A DNA stretch of 64,000 nt from Pseudarthrobacter phenanthrenivorans (GTDB lineage: Bacteria; Actinomycetota; Actinomycetes; Actinomycetales; Micrococcaceae): NCBI RefSeq assembly GCF_000813845.1, contig NZ_JWTB01000004.1, forward strand, positions 1 to 64,000, given 5' to 3'. Shown in pieces: positions 1 to 9,462 of the stretch (position 1 is its first letter; each line of letters starts with the position of its first letter). A program made the translations under genes and the position numbers. Below the pieces are notes generated by a model. The model was given only the letters and a program-made list of their open reading frames with translations, searched no databases and was not told the origin of the DNA.

Positions 1-43
1 GCCGGGAGCCCACCTTCTGTGCGTTGCGGGAGGAGTGTTCTGC

Positions 44-1414
44 CTAGGCGTTGGCCTTGATGGCGGCGGCCAGGACTTCGAGGCCGTCGGCCAGCAGTTC
101 GTCGGTGATGACCAGCGGCGGCAGCAGCCGGATCACGTTGCCGTAGGTGCCGCAGGTGAGGATGATGACGCCTTCCTTCAGGCAGGCGGCGGCAACAGCC
201 TTGGTCAGTTCCGGGTTCGGTTCCTTGGAGCCGGCCTGGACCAGTTCAATGGCCAGCATTGCGCCGCGGCCACGGACATCACCGATCACGGCGGTGCCGG
301 CAGCAGCCAGTTCGGCCTGCAGGTCGCGGAGCCGGCCGAGGGCGAGTTCCTCGATGTGGCGGGCGCGTCCGTTCAGGTCGTATTCCTCCATGGAGCCGAT
401 GGAAGCCAGCGCGGCGGCGCAGGCCACCGGGTTGCCGCCGTAGGTTCCGCCCAGGCCGCCCGGGTGGACGGCGTCGAGCAGGTCGGCGCGGCCGGTGATG
501 GCGGACAGCGGCATGCCGCCGGCGATGCCCTTGGCCATGGTGATGATGTCCGGGACGACGCCTTCGTGGTTGACGGCGAACCATTCGCCGGTGCGGCAGA
601 AGCCGGACTGGACCTCGTCCGCGATGAAGACGATGCCCTTCTCCTTGGCCCAGGCTGCCAGCGCCGGGAGGAAGCCTTCAGCCGGGACGATGAAGCCGCC
701 TTCGCCCTGGATGGGCTCGATGATGATCGCGGCCACCTGGTCGCCGCCGATCTGCTTCTCGATCATGGTGATGGCGCGCTTGGCGGCCTCGGCGCCCGTG
801 ATGGCCGGGTTTTCCTCGCGGTACGGGTAGCTCATGGGCATGCGGTAGACCTCGGGCGCGAACGGGCCGAAGTTGGTCTTGTACGGCATGGCCTTGGCGG
901 TCAGCGCCATGGTCAGGTTGGTACGGCCATGGTAGGCGTGGTCGAAGGCGACGACGGCGTCCCGGCCGGTTGCCAAGCGGGCCACCTTGACGGCGTTTTC
1001 CACGGCCTCGGCACCGGAGTTGAAGAGGACGGTGCGCTTTTCGTGGTCGCCCGGGGTGAGGCGGTTCAGCTGCTCGGCGACGGCCACGTAGCCCTCGTAG
1101 GGGGTGACCATGAAGCAGGTGTGGGTGAAGTGCTCCACGGCTTCCTTCACGGCGCCGACGACGGCGGGATCGGAAGCGCCCACGCTGGTGACGGCGATGC
1201 CCGATCCGAGGTCGATGAAGGAGTTGCCGTCGACGTCATGGATGATGCCGCCGTCGGCGTCGGCAACGTAGACCGGGACGCTGGAGGCGACGCCGGCAGC
1301 CACCACGGACTTGCGGCGTTCGGTCAGTGCCACGGACTTGGGGCCCGGGAAATCGGCCTGGACGTTGCGCTTCTGCTCCAGGCGGTAGGTGATGTCTGAT
1401 GCGGTGGTGGTCAT
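44..1414 (-). CDS. gabT: 4-aminobutyrate--2-oxoglutarate transaminase
   Basis: Class III PLP-dependent aminotransferase of 456 aa, full length for the GabT family. It moves the amino group of GABA to 2-oxoglutarate, giving succinate semialdehyde and glutamate in the cytoplasm. Visible family features are the cofactor-phosphate region NSGAEAVENA (132-141), the DEVQSG motif (266-271) whose Asp contacts the pyridine ring, and the probable Schiff-base lysine K295 in ITMAKGIAGG. The ATG follows a purine-rich GAAAGAAAGAA. It lies 58 nt downstream of the aminobutyraldehyde dehydrogenase gene in the same direction, so the two probably form one putrescine/GABA catabolic operon. Substrate specificity within class III is inferred from context and overall resemblance. 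Confidence 0.92.
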   Translation of the reverse strand: MTTTASDITYRLEQKRNVQADFPGPKSVALTERRKSVVAAGVASSVPVYVADADGGIIHDVDGNSFIDLGSGIAVTSVGASDPAVVGAVKEAVEHFTHTCFMVTPYEGYVAVAEQLNRLTPGDHEKRTVLFNSGAEAVENAVKVARLATGRDAVVAFDHAYHGRTNLTMALTAKAMPYKTNFGPFAPEVYRMPMSYPYREENPAITGAEAAKRAITMIEKQIGGDQVAAIIIEPIQGEGGFIVPAEGFLPALAAWAKEKGIVFIADEVQSGFCRTGEWFAVNHEGVVPDIITMAKGIAGGMPLSAITGRADLLDAVHPGGLGGTYGGNPVACAAALASIGSMEEYDLNGRARHIEELALGRLRDLQAELAAAGTAVIGDVRGRGAMLAIELVQAGSKEPNPELTKAVAAACLKEGVIILTCGTYGNVIRLLPPLVITDELLADGLEVLAAAIKANA

Positions 1415-1472
1415 TGGGGTTCTTTCTTTCTACGTTTCCGGGGTTTCGGCAGGCTCGGCCGGCGGGGAATGG

Positions 1473-2903
1473 TCAGGCGTCGAGTGCGGACATGACGTGC
1501 TTGATGCGCGTGTAGTCCTCCACGCCGTACATGGAGAGGTCCTTGCCGTAGCCGGACTGCTTGAAGCCGCCATGCGGCATTTCGGCGGTCAGCAGGATGT
1601 GGGTGTTGATCCAGACGGCACCGAAGTCCAGGTCGCGGCTCAGCCGCATGGCGGTGCCGTGGTTGGAGGTCCAGACGCTGGAGGCCAGGGCGTAGTCCAC
1701 GTCGTTGGCCAGTTCCACTGCTCCGGCTTCGGTGCTGAACTTCTGCACGGTGATGACGGGGCCGAAGGTTTCCTTCTGGACCACGTCGTCGGTCTGCTTT
1801 GCGCCGGTGATGATGGTGGGCTCGAAGAAGAAGCCCTTCTCCCCTGCCCGGTGGCCGCCGGTCTCGATGCGGCAGTTGGCCGGCAGGTTCTCCACCACTG
1901 AGGTCACCGCGTTGAAGTGGTTGACGTTGTTCAGCGGGCCGAAGTAGTTGTCCTCGTCGTTCTGGGAGCCGGTGTGCAGGGTCCGGGTGTGCTCCACCAT
2001 GGCTGCCACGACGTCGTCGTGCACGGACTCCTCCACCAGCACGCGGGTGATGGCGGTGCAGTCCTGGCCGGCGTTGAAGAACGCAAACTCCGCGATGGCC
2101 GCAGCGCTCTTCTTGATGTCGGCGTCCTTGAAGACGATGGCCGGGGCCTTGCCGCCCAGTTCCAGGTGGGCGCGCTTGAGGCTCTTGGCGGCGCCGGAGG
2201 CGACGGCGATGCCGGCCCGGACGGACCCGGTGATGGAGACCAGGCCAGGGACCTTGTGCTCCACCATCATGGCGCCGGTTTCGCCGGTCCCGAGGACCAC
2301 GTTCAGGACGCCTGCGGGCAGGATGTCGCCGGCCAGGCGGGCCAGCACCAGGGTGGATTCGGGGGTGGTGTCGGAGGGCTTCAGGACCACGGTGTTGCCG
2401 GCAGCCAGGGCGGGGCCGATCTTCCAGATGGCCATCAGGAACGGGTAGTTCCACGGGGCCACCTGCGCCACCACGCCAATGGGTTCGCGGCGGACATAGG
2501 AGGTGTGGCCCTCGAAGTATTCACCGGCGGACTTGCCTTCGAGGATGCGGGCGGCACCGGCAAAGAAGCGCAGCTGGTCGGCTCCGGCGGCCACCTCCTC
2601 GGAGGCAATGAGGGAGCGGACCTGGCCCGTGTTGCGGTGCTGGGCTTCGACGAGTTCGTCGCTGTTGGCCTCGATGGCATCGGCGAGCTTGAGCAGCATC
2701 AGCTGCCGCTGGCCGGGCGTGACGTGCTTCCAGGTCCTGAAGGCGTCCTTGGCGGCCGCCATGGCGGCGTCGACGTCTGCCTGCACCGAAACGGGGGCGT
2801 GCGCCACGACCTCGCCGTTGGTGGGGTTGACCACGTCCAGCAGGGTGGTGCCGGCGGGGGTGACGAACTTCCCGTTGATGAAGTTCTGCAAGGTTTGGAC
2901 CAC
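1473..2903 (-). CDS. Aldehyde dehydrogenase, probable gamma-aminobutyraldehyde dehydrogenase
   Basis: NAD(P)-dependent aldehyde dehydrogenase of 476 aa. The catalytic Cys282 lies in GQDCTAI and the general base Glu248 in LELGGKAP; both are intact. The family fits 4-aminobutyraldehyde to GABA oxidation, feeding the GabT encoded just downstream; succinate-semialdehyde dehydrogenase is the main alternative. I chose the GTG at 2903 because AGAGGT lies 8 nt ahead of it; a TTG at 2912 is in frame but sits directly on that ribosome site. The PucR-type regulator gene is divergent, with a 168-nt shared promoter region, which suggests it controls this operon. Confidence 0.87.
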   Translation of the reverse strand: MVQTLQNFINGKFVTPAGTTLLDVVNPTNGEVVAHAPVSVQADVDAAMAAAKDAFRTWKHVTPGQRQLMLLKLADAIEANSDELVEAQHRNTGQVRSLIASEEVAAGADQLRFFAGAARILEGKSAGEYFEGHTSYVRREPIGVVAQVAPWNYPFLMAIWKIGPALAAGNTVVLKPSDTTPESTLVLARLAGDILPAGVLNVVLGTGETGAMMVEHKVPGLVSITGSVRAGIAVASGAAKSLKRAHLELGGKAPAIVFKDADIKKSAAAIAEFAFFNAGQDCTAITRVLVEESVHDDVVAAMVEHTRTLHTGSQNDEDNYFGPLNNVNHFNAVTSVVENLPANCRIETGGHRAGEKGFFFEPTIITGAKQTDDVVQKETFGPVITVQKFSTEAGAVELANDVDYALASSVWTSNHGTAMRLSRDLDFGAVWINTHILLTAEMPHGGFKQSGYGKDLSMYGVEDYTRIKHVMSALDA

Positions 2904-3059
2904 GGTGTGCAACCTCTTTCGTAAGGGCCATCGGCGGCCGGGCGGGCACCAGGACGGATGGATGGAACTGCATTGAGCCTATGCCAGCGACCTATGCGGG
3001 TGAATAGCCACCTGCACACCCTTCCGGAACAGGTTTAGTGCGGTTGCCCAGCTCACGTT

Positions 3060-3065
3060 TATCCT
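3060..3065 (+). promoter_or_regulatory. Candidate leaderless -10 element of the PucR gene
   Basis: TATCCT ends exactly six bases before the ATG at 3072, placing the expected transcription start at or beside the start codon. No Shine-Dalgarno sequence is visible. The -35 region is weak. Confidence 0.45.
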
Positions 3066-3071
3066 TGCTTC

Positions 3072-4508
3072 ATGGCCATTTCCCTTGCTGCCCTGGTGGG
3101 CGTGACGTCCCTGAAGCTGTCCAAGGCGGGCGTCGCGGAGACCACCTGGAACCAGGACATCAACTGGGTGGCGGTTACCGAGCTTGAGGATCCGCAGCGG
3201 TTCCTCAACGGCGGCGAGCTGGTGCTCACCACCGGCCTGCGGCTCCGGTCAGCGCCCGAGCAGCGCCGGTTTGTCCGCCAGGTGCAGCGTGCCGGAGCGG
3301 TGGGCATCGGATTCGGCGTCGGGCTGTCGCACGAGGTGGTGCCCCCGGCCCTCCTGGCGGAAGCCAACCGCTGGGGCCTGCCGGTGGTGGAAGTACCGTA
3401 TGAGACCCCCTTCATCGCCATCACCAAGCTCGTGGCGGACGCCCAGTCTGCGGACCACTACGCCAAGCTGGAACGGCTTATCGCCGGGCACCAGGTGCTG
3501 GCCCGGGCGCTGCTGACCGGCGGCGGCCTGGCCGAGCTGCTGAAGAACCTGGGCGGCATGCTGCGCACCGACATTGCCCTCACCCAGTTCACCGCCCAGC
3601 TGTACAACAGCAGCACCGCCGGCCCGTCGGCAGACACCTGGTCCAGCTACCCCGTCCCCACCGGGCGGCGCGACGCCTGCACCCTATGGGTGCGCCAGCC
3701 CTTCGAGGACACCGGCATCATTGGCTACGCGCAGAACCTGATCAGCGTGGAGCTGAACAACATGGTCAAGCAGCGCCAGGCCCAGCGCGCCCTCTGCGGC
3801 CAGGTGCTGGAGGACGTGATCCACGGGGCCCTGGAGACCAGCGAGGCCCAGCGCCGGCTGGCCGGCGTGGGCGTAAACAGCACCCGCAAGAATGTGGTGC
3901 TGCTGGCCGTGTCGGCCGCCCACGGCAAGGCCCTGGGGAGCACGTCGGTGCCGCAGGAGCTGGAGAAGGCCGTGGCCGCCGTCGTGGGCAAGGACCTGGT
4001 GCTGGTGATTAATGACGACGGCGGGACCGCGCCGGCGCTGGCACGGAAACTGAGCGACCACCTTGCCGAGGCCGGCATCCACGCCACGATCGGCATCGGC
4101 GGTGCCTACACCAAGCCGAACGGGCTGCGCTGGAGCTACTTCGAGGCCCGTGATGCCGCCAGCCACGGCCTGCCGGTCAACGAACCCGAGCGGCTGAGCC
4201 TGACCTCGCTGCTGCTGGCCAGCGAGGACGTGCCGCTGGCGGACATGGCGCACGAGTCCCTGAACCCGCTGCGCTCCTTCGACGCCTCGCACGGCTCGGA
4301 GCTGGTGGCCACGCTGGAAAGCTACCTGAACAACAACGGCTCGGTGGCGGCGGTGGCCGAGGAACTCACCCTGCACCGCAACACCGTGCGCTACCGGCTG
4401 GCCCAGATCACCGAGCTGACCGGCTACGACCCCGCCGTCACCGCGGACCGCGTGCAGCTGTGGCTCGCCCTTGCGGTGGCCCGCCTCTCGGCCCGGCAGG
4501 GCAAGTAA
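3072..4508 (+). CDS. PucR-family transcriptional regulator
   Basis: Regulator of 478 aa with the two-part PucR layout. An N-terminal ligand-sensing domain occupies about residues 1-130, and a C-terminal helix-turn-helix lies near 420-465 (VAAVAEELTLHRNTVRYRL, the PucR HTH signature). The middle region resembles the GGDEF-like domain of CdaR/PucR proteins. It is divergent from the aldehyde dehydrogenase-gabT operon, and PucR proteins commonly activate amine, purine or GABA catabolism when inducer is present, so it is the likely local regulator. Its 3' end converges on the CYTH-CHAD gene with a 39-nt gap. Confidence 0.85.
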   Translation: MAISLAALVGVTSLKLSKAGVAETTWNQDINWVAVTELEDPQRFLNGGELVLTTGLRLRSAPEQRRFVRQVQRAGAVGIGFGVGLSHEVVPPALLAEANRWGLPVVEVPYETPFIAITKLVADAQSADHYAKLERLIAGHQVLARALLTGGGLAELLKNLGGMLRTDIALTQFTAQLYNSSTAGPSADTWSSYPVPTGRRDACTLWVRQPFEDTGIIGYAQNLISVELNNMVKQRQAQRALCGQVLEDVIHGALETSEAQRRLAGVGVNSTRKNVVLLAVSAAHGKALGSTSVPQELEKAVAAVVGKDLVLVINDDGGTAPALARKLSDHLAEAGIHATIGIGGAYTKPNGLRWSYFEARDAASHGLPVNEPERLSLTSLLLASEDVPLADMAHESLNPLRSFDASHGSELVATLESYLNNNGSVAAVAEELTLHRNTVRYRLAQITELTGYDPAVTADRVQLWLALAVARLSARQGK

Positions 4509-4547
4509 CGCCGCAAGTCACCCAGGCGCACCTGCCGTGCCGGTCCG

Positions 4548-6134
4548 TCAGAGGACCCCGTGGCCCAACAGCTCGCGCGACTTCTTCCGCGCCTTCCGGT
4601 AATCGGTCCGGGCCGCCTGCATCTTTTCCTCCTGCAGGTTCAGCAGCTGCGCGTAAATCCCGGCGGTGGCAGCCTCTCCGTACTCCGCCGAAAGGGCGGC
4701 CAGCAGGTCACGGGCCACCACCGCATCCTGGAACCGGCCGAGGATTTTCTGCTGCCGGCGGGCCGCCTTGGCCACCTTGCCGGCGCTCTTCCCATGGACC
4801 AGGGCGGCCGACTCCGCCACGTGCCGGAGCCGCTTGGCATCCTTGCGCACCCGGTGCAGGGCACGTTCCTGGTCCCTGCCGCGCCTGGCGTCCTTGACCG
4901 CCTTGTGCGAGCGCCGGAGCCGCTTGGCGGCTTTGTCCACTGCCTTCGAGGCAGCCCGCCGTCCCGGCTTTACCGCGTCGGCACGCACCGGCGGGTTGTC
5001 ACGGAAATCCTCAAGCTTGTCCAGGAGCCGGAAGTAGCGGGCCGATTCCAGCGCTTCATGCAGCAGGCGGTACCCGGCGTCGAAATCGCCGCCGGCGCGC
5101 TCCTCCACCGTGCTTGCGGCAGCGGCAATCCCGTCAGCCGGGGGCAGTTCGCCCAGCTGGTCACGCAGCTGGGACCGCAGGATTTCGGCGTCGCGCGACC
5201 GGCCGAGCAGTTGCCCCAGCCACTTCAGCTCGCTGCGCAGCTTCCGCACCGGCGACGCGCGGTAGAGCCTGCCGTACGCGGCCAGGACCGAACGGATGCG
5301 GCGGGTGGCGGAGCGCATGTTGTGGACGGCTTCGGGTTCCTCGAGCCGGACGGCGGCGTCCCCGGCGAGGATCTGGTCGATCTGCGCGGCCACGTAGACG
5401 GTGACGACGGCGGCCGCCGGGGCACGCTTTCCCGCCAGGAGCGCCGGGGTGCTTTCGCCGCCGCCGCTGTCGGGAGCCTCCGCAGCGGCGGCGCGCTTCC
5501 CGGCTTTCTTGTCGGTGCCCAGGGCGCGCGCCAGCTTGGAGGCGTGGCCGGCCGGCCGGGCGCCGGCAGCGGCGAGCAGTTCCTCCACCGGCACGAAGAG
5601 GTCCGGCTTCCCGTGGACCAGTTCCAGTTCCCATTCGCGCCACTGCAGGGCGTCCCCGGCCCCGTCCTCCAGCCGTACGGCCGTGACCTGGTCATCGGCG
5701 AGGTCGGCCAGGTGCACGCCGTCCTCGCCGTACAGCGGGTGGGTGGTGCGGCGGGTTTCCAGCCGCACCACGGGTGCGGGCACGGCACCGCGAAGGTAAG
5801 CCTGGAGGTGGGGCAGCAGGGCGTCGGGGACGACGTCGGGCCGGCCCAGGGGTGCGTGCAGTTCCGTCCGCTGCTGGGGCCCTTCCCCGGCCAGGGCGGC
5901 GGCCGGCGGCAGCTTCAGGTGCCAGCCGGCGTCTTTGCCGCCCGCGCGGCGGCGCAGCGTAATGCGCCGGGCTGCGAGGGCATGCTTGGGGGTATCGAAG
6001 TACACCGCCTCGAGGACGTCGGTGTGCGGTTTGCCGGTCCGGGCCACCCCGGCGGCCTGGTCCAGCGGCGGCACTTCGGCGCCGGCATCGACGTCGTACT
6101 TCTTCTCGATCTCCAGTCCCCGGGAAGCCTCCAC
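4548..6134 (-). CDS. CYTH and CHAD domain-containing protein
   Basis: Protein of 528 aa. The N-terminal CYTH (triphosphate tunnel metalloenzyme) domain, about residues 1-210, starts with the diagnostic ExExK pattern (EIEKKYDVD, residues 8-16). The C-terminal CHAD domain, about 240-520, is helical and rich in conserved His/Arg/Lys, as in polyphosphate-binding CHAD proteins. CYTH enzymes hydrolyse triphosphate or polyphosphate; CHAD binds polyphosphate granules. A role in polyphosphate metabolism is therefore likely but not shown. The GTG start follows GGAAGGACGGCT. A low-complexity Ala/Gly linker separates the domains. Confidence 0.88.
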   Translation of the reverse strand: MEASRGLEIEKKYDVDAGAEVPPLDQAAGVARTGKPHTDVLEAVYFDTPKHALAARRITLRRRAGGKDAGWHLKLPPAAALAGEGPQQRTELHAPLGRPDVVPDALLPHLQAYLRGAVPAPVVRLETRRTTHPLYGEDGVHLADLADDQVTAVRLEDGAGDALQWREWELELVHGKPDLFVPVEELLAAAGARPAGHASKLARALGTDKKAGKRAAAAEAPDSGGGESTPALLAGKRAPAAAVVTVYVAAQIDQILAGDAAVRLEEPEAVHNMRSATRRIRSVLAAYGRLYRASPVRKLRSELKWLGQLLGRSRDAEILRSQLRDQLGELPPADGIAAAASTVEERAGGDFDAGYRLLHEALESARYFRLLDKLEDFRDNPPVRADAVKPGRRAASKAVDKAAKRLRRSHKAVKDARRGRDQERALHRVRKDAKRLRHVAESAALVHGKSAGKVAKAARRQQKILGRFQDAVVARDLLAALSAEYGEAATAGIYAQLLNLQEEKMQAARTDYRKARKKSRELLGHGVL

Positions 6135-6269
6135 AGCCGTCCTTCCGCACCGCCTGGTCCGCGCCAGGCCCTCCGACAGTCCCTTGGAAGTCTATTCCAG
6201 TCGTCCACGGCTGGAGAGGTTCGCCACAAAACCTCAAACATCAAACGTCTAACCTTTAGAGTGGACAGT

Positions 6270-7598
6270 ATGCCCGCCACTCCCCCCGCTTCCGCGCCAG
6301 CAGCCGCCCACGCTCCCGCCACCGGCACGGCTGCCCCGCTCAGTGCTGCCCCGTTCAGCGCCGCTCCCGGCGGTGCGGCTCCTGGGCGGCCGCGCTCCGC
6401 CGTCGTGTTCGGCGTCATTGCGCTGGTGCTGATCGGGCTCAACCTTCGGGCGGGCATTACCGGAGCTTCGGCGCTGCTGCACGATCTCCAGGCGGTCCTG
6501 GGCTACGGTGCGCTGGTGGCGGCCATCATCCCGTCCATTCCCACGCTCTGCTTCGCCCTGGCCGGCGCCGCCACCTCCTGGCTGACGGGCAAACTCGGCG
6601 TGGAGAAGGCCATCCTGCTGTCGCTCGCACTGCTGGCCGGTGGCCTGCTGTTGCGCGGCATCCCTGCTACCGGAATGCTCGTGGCCGGCAGCGTGGTGGG
6701 CATGTCCGGGCTGGCTGTCTGCAATGTGGCCATGCCGTCCTTCATCCGCGAACACTTCGCCTCGCGCACCTCATTCATGACGGCCGTCTACACGGTGACC
6801 ATGACCACCGGCGGCACGCTGACCTCCGTCCTGGTCGTTCCGCTGGCCCAGGCGCTGGGATCCCCGTCCGCCGCCGTGGGCGCCGTGGGCATTGCTGCCG
6901 TGGCCGCCTTCCTGGGGTTCCTTCCCGTGGCACTGCACGCCCACCGGCACGCCGCCCCGGCCGCGGCCCTCCGGGTGTCCCCCTGGCCGCTGCTGCGGAC
7001 CCGCAAAGGGCAGCTCCTCACCGCGATCTTCGCCCTCCAGGCCCTGCTCGCGTACGCACTGCTCAGCTGGTTTCCCTACATGCTCACCACCATGGGGCTG
7101 GGCGCTACGGACAGCGGGCTGATGTTTGGCTTGATGCAGCTGGTCTCCGTTCCTGCCGGCATGGTGCTGATCGCCCTCGGAGCCCGGCCCGGCATGCTGC
7201 GGCCGGCGTTCTACCTGGTGAGCACCACCATGATGGCCGGCATCGCGGCGCTGCTGGTCCTCCCCGTGGGGCTAGCCATTATCCCCGCCGTGCTGCTGGG
7301 TTTTGGCCTGGGCATCTTCCCGCTGGTCATGGTGATGATCAGCCGCAGCGGTACCAGCACGGCGGAGACCACCGCGCTGTCCACGCTGGCGCAGTCCTCG
7401 GGTTACCTGCTGGCCACCGTGGGCCCGTTCGGCATGGGGCTGCTGCACAGTGCCACCGGCGGCTGGACGCTGCCCCTGGTCCTGCTGCTGGTGCTGGCAC
7501 TTGTCCAGATCGTGGTGTCCCACCTTATTACCCGCCCGGCCATGGCCGGGCAGGCGTCCGGCACCGCCAGCCGCCGGACCGCGGCAGGAAGGAAGTAG
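6270..7598 (+). CDS. MFS transporter, CynX/NimT (cyanate permease-like) family
   Basis: Integral membrane protein of 442 aa with about 12 predicted hydrophobic segments. A short Ala/Pro-rich N-terminal tail precedes the first helix (VVFGVIALVLIGLNLRAGIT), whose LNLRAGI sequence is typical of CynX-type carriers. The open frame continues far upstream but only as antisense to the CYTH-CHAD gene, so I start at the ATG at 6270. TAGAGT lies seven bases before it, and an in-frame GTG at 6261 is the alternative. The GntR gene follows after 4 nt, so carrier and regulator are cotranscribed. Substrate unknown. Confidence 0.85.
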   Translation: MPATPPASAPAAAHAPATGTAAPLSAAPFSAAPGGAAPGRPRSAVVFGVIALVLIGLNLRAGITGASALLHDLQAVLGYGALVAAIIPSIPTLCFALAGAATSWLTGKLGVEKAILLSLALLAGGLLLRGIPATGMLVAGSVVGMSGLAVCNVAMPSFIREHFASRTSFMTAVYTVTMTTGGTLTSVLVVPLAQALGSPSAAVGAVGIAAVAAFLGFLPVALHAHRHAAPAAALRVSPWPLLRTRKGQLLTAIFALQALLAYALLSWFPYMLTTMGLGATDSGLMFGLMQLVSVPAGMVLIALGARPGMLRPAFYLVSTTMMAGIAALLVLPVGLAIIPAVLLGFGLGIFPLVMVMISRSGTSTAETTALSTLAQSSGYLLATVGPFGMGLLHSATGGWTLPLVLLLVLALVQIVVSHLITRPAMAGQASGTASRRTAAGRK

Positions 7599-7602
7599 CA
7601 GC

Positions 7603-8283
7603 GTGTCCCTAAGCCCCTCTGTCCGTCCGCCGCTTGCCGCTGAAGTGACCGCCAAGCTGCGGGAAATGGTCCACTCCGGCGAATGGCCCCTCAATGGCCG
7701 GATCCCGCCCGAGCCTGAGCTCATGGCCAAGCTCGGCGTGTCCCGCGGCACCCTCCGGGAGGCCGTGAAGGCCCTTGCCCACGGCGGCATGCTCGAGGTC
7801 CGGCGCGGCGACGGCACTTATGTGCGCGCCACCAGCGAGATGTCCGGCGCGGCCCGGCGGATGTACCAGGACCATACCGAGCAGCACATCCTGGAGGTCC
7901 GGCTGGGACTGGACACCCAGGCCGCCCGCCTCGCCGCCCGGAACGCCACCGCCGGGGACATCACCGAACTGCGCGCCTTCCTGGCAACCCGGGACCACGC
8001 CTGGAACCAGGGGGACTTCGGGGCCTGGGCCGACGCCGACTGGCAGTTCCACGAGGGCATCGCCCGGGCTTCGGGCAATCCGCTGCTGCACGAGCTCTAC
8101 GCCAGTTTCGGGACCGTGTTCCACCAGGATCTGCTCACCCAGCAGCCCCGGCCCGGCTTCAACGGGCTTCCCCGGGACGGCCACGAAACCCTGCTTGAAG
8201 CGTTGGAGCGCCGGGACGAGGACGCGGCAGTGGCCACCGTGAACCGCAACCTTAATTCCTGCGCGGAGTGGCTCGCGGAATAG
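7603..8283 (+). CDS. GntR-family regulator, FadR subfamily
   Basis: Regulator of 226 aa. The N-terminal winged helix is clear (PPEPELMAKLGVSRGTLREA, residues about 31-50), and an all-helical FCD ligand domain follows, with metal-binding-type Asp/His residues. The GTG start follows GGAAGGAAG, four bases past the stop of the CynX-type carrier gene. It probably controls that carrier in response to a small organic acid, the usual FCD ligand; this is inferred from family and operon position. The 3' end is followed by a long palindrome and a bidirectional terminator. Confidence 0.87.
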   Translation: MSLSPSVRPPLAAEVTAKLREMVHSGEWPLNGRIPPEPELMAKLGVSRGTLREAVKALAHGGMLEVRRGDGTYVRATSEMSGAARRMYQDHTEQHILEVRLGLDTQAARLAARNATAGDITELRAFLATRDHAWNQGDFGAWADADWQFHEGIARASGNPLLHELYASFGTVFHQDLLTQQPRPGFNGLPRDGHETLLEALERRDEDAAVATVNRNLNSCAEWLAE

Positions 8284-8317
8284 CGCCCTGCCGGCCGGCT
8301 ACCCGGTCTCCCCTTGC

Positions 8318-8374
8318 GACGCGGAAATTCCCTGGCGCGGCGATATACGGGGCGCGTCAGGGAATCTCCGCGTC
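8318..8374. repeat. Long palindromic repeat, family B copy 1
   Basis: Two 22-nt arms (8318-8339 and 8353-8374) are inverted repeats with two mismatches around a 13-nt loop. The left arm begins GACGCGGAAATTCCCTGG. A related palindrome at 35926-35983 shares GACGCGGAAAT-CCCTG. Both sit between convergent genes, so they may be mobile REP-like elements that also end transcription. Confidence 0.7.
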
Positions 8375-8408
8375 CCGGTTGCATGTGCGCAGCGAGAAGC
8401 CAGACGTG

Positions 8409-8446
8409 CGGCGGCGGCCCGGCACTTTGGTGCCGGGCCGCCGTCG
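8409..8446. terminator. Bidirectional hairpin terminator
   Basis: Arms of 17 nt (8409-8425, 8430-8446) with one mismatch and a TTTG loop form a very GC-rich stem between the convergent GntR regulator and membrane-protein genes. Confidence 0.75.
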
Positions 8447-8470
8447 TAAGCTCTGTGTTCTTTACCCGTC

Positions 8471-9010
8471 CTAGTCGCGGCGCAGGCCCGCGAGGACGTT
8501 CTTGGGGCGCTGCATCTCTCCGTGCTTGGCGCCAAGGACGATCACCAGGCCGGCAAAGCCGGGGATGATCCACTGCAGGAACTTGAGCTGCTGCTGGGCT
8601 GCCTTCAGTTCATCCGAGGCTGCACCGTGCGGCTCCGTTGCACCTTCGGCGCCCTCACCGGCAAGCTTCTCCACCTTCTTGCCCAGGATGCCGGAGTAGA
8701 GGGTCACGGCGGCGCCTGCCACGGTGACGGCCGTCTTGATGACGGTGTCGCGGGCCACGCCCTCCTGCTTGGCGATGCGGCCCTTGTTCTCCCAGGCGAT
8801 CGCCAGGTCCGCCACCAGGTGGGAGGCGAACGCGGCCGTCTGGAACGGGGCCCACTTCATCCAGCCGGCGCTGGAAAGGCGCGTGCGCTCGGCCGGGTCC
8901 TTGGCCTGGGCCGCCGCGCCGTTGAGTCCGATGGCACCCATCAGTGACCCGCCGAACCATGCTGCTGCCGTCAGGTCGTGAACTGAACGGGCAATGAGAT
9001 TTCCTGCCAT
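8471..9010 (-). CDS. Membrane protein of unknown function
   Basis: Protein of 179 aa, not recognised as a named family. It has about three hydrophobic stretches: near residues 15-35 (the WFGGSLMGAIGLNG region), 95-115, and a C-terminal one near 150-170 (WIIPGFAGLVIVLGA). A polar, mildly charged segment (GEGAEGATEPHGAASDELKAA) precedes the last helix. The ATG at 9010 has AGGA nine bases upstream; in-frame ATG codons further 5' lack a ribosome site. It is divergent from the next gene and converges on the GntR gene. Confidence 0.7.
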   Translation of the reverse strand: MAGNLIARSVHDLTAAAWFGGSLMGAIGLNGAAAQAKDPAERTRLSSAGWMKWAPFQTAAFASHLVADLAIAWENKGRIAKQEGVARDTVIKTAVTVAGAAVTLYSGILGKKVEKLAGEGAEGATEPHGAASDELKAAQQQLKFLQWIIPGFAGLVIVLGAKHGEMQRPKNVLAGLRRD

Positions 9011-9168
9011 GATGCGCATTCCTAACGTTATGAACTGGTTCCGGTTGCCGCTGTCCGCGGCCTTAGCTTGCTGTGTCCCATCGAGGTAGGGTGCGCCCAT
9101 GGTAAGCACACTTACTAATATTACGAAAGCCCGGCCGGGACAGAGGCGGACCGCGTAATATCGTCGCC

Positions 9169-9459
9169 ATGGGAAACACAGGGACATTGTTCGGCTGGGC
9201 CTTCGGCGATCCGGCCCGCGAAAGTGACGGCGGCTACGTTGACGGCCTGCAGCGCGAGGCGTTCGGCAACGCAAAGGAAACAGCGAAGGCCAAGGGCGTT
9301 GACGTGGTGGCGGGATCCGAGGTGTTCACCGTCCTCAGCGCAGATGATTCCCTGGTGGAGCTGGACAACGCCCCCGGCCAGCTGGTGGTCCGGTGCACCG
9401 TACACGTTGAGGGCCCCGGCGCGGAGAAGCTGCGGGCCGAAGGGCCCATGAACGGCTAG
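9169..9459 (+). CDS. Small hypothetical protein
   Basis: Protein of 96 aa without a recognised domain. It is soluble and acidic, with a central DVVAGSEVFTVLSADDSLVE and a C-terminal beta-rich half. TAATAT lies seven bases ahead of the ATG and no ribosome site is visible, so the message is probably leaderless. The stop is three bases before the DUF1206 gene, so the two are likely cotranscribed. Confidence 0.6.
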   Translation: MGNTGTLFGWAFGDPARESDGGYVDGLQREAFGNAKETAKAKGVDVVAGSEVFTVLSADDSLVELDNAPGQLVVRCTVHVEGPGAEKLRAEGPMNG

Positions 9460-9462
9460 GGA

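Noticed and set aside
1..43. Possible gene at the left edge
   Set aside because: Only 43 nt before the gabT stop; nothing readable.
35..1399. Long plus-strand frame opposite gabT
   Set aside because: Typical high-GC antisense frame; its Gly/Asp/His-rich protein shows no domain, whereas gabT has all PLP motifs.
4560..6269. Open frame running into the CynX-type MFS gene from far upstream
   Set aside because: It is antisense to the CYTH-CHAD gene, which has intact domains; only the part from 6270 has membrane-protein character.
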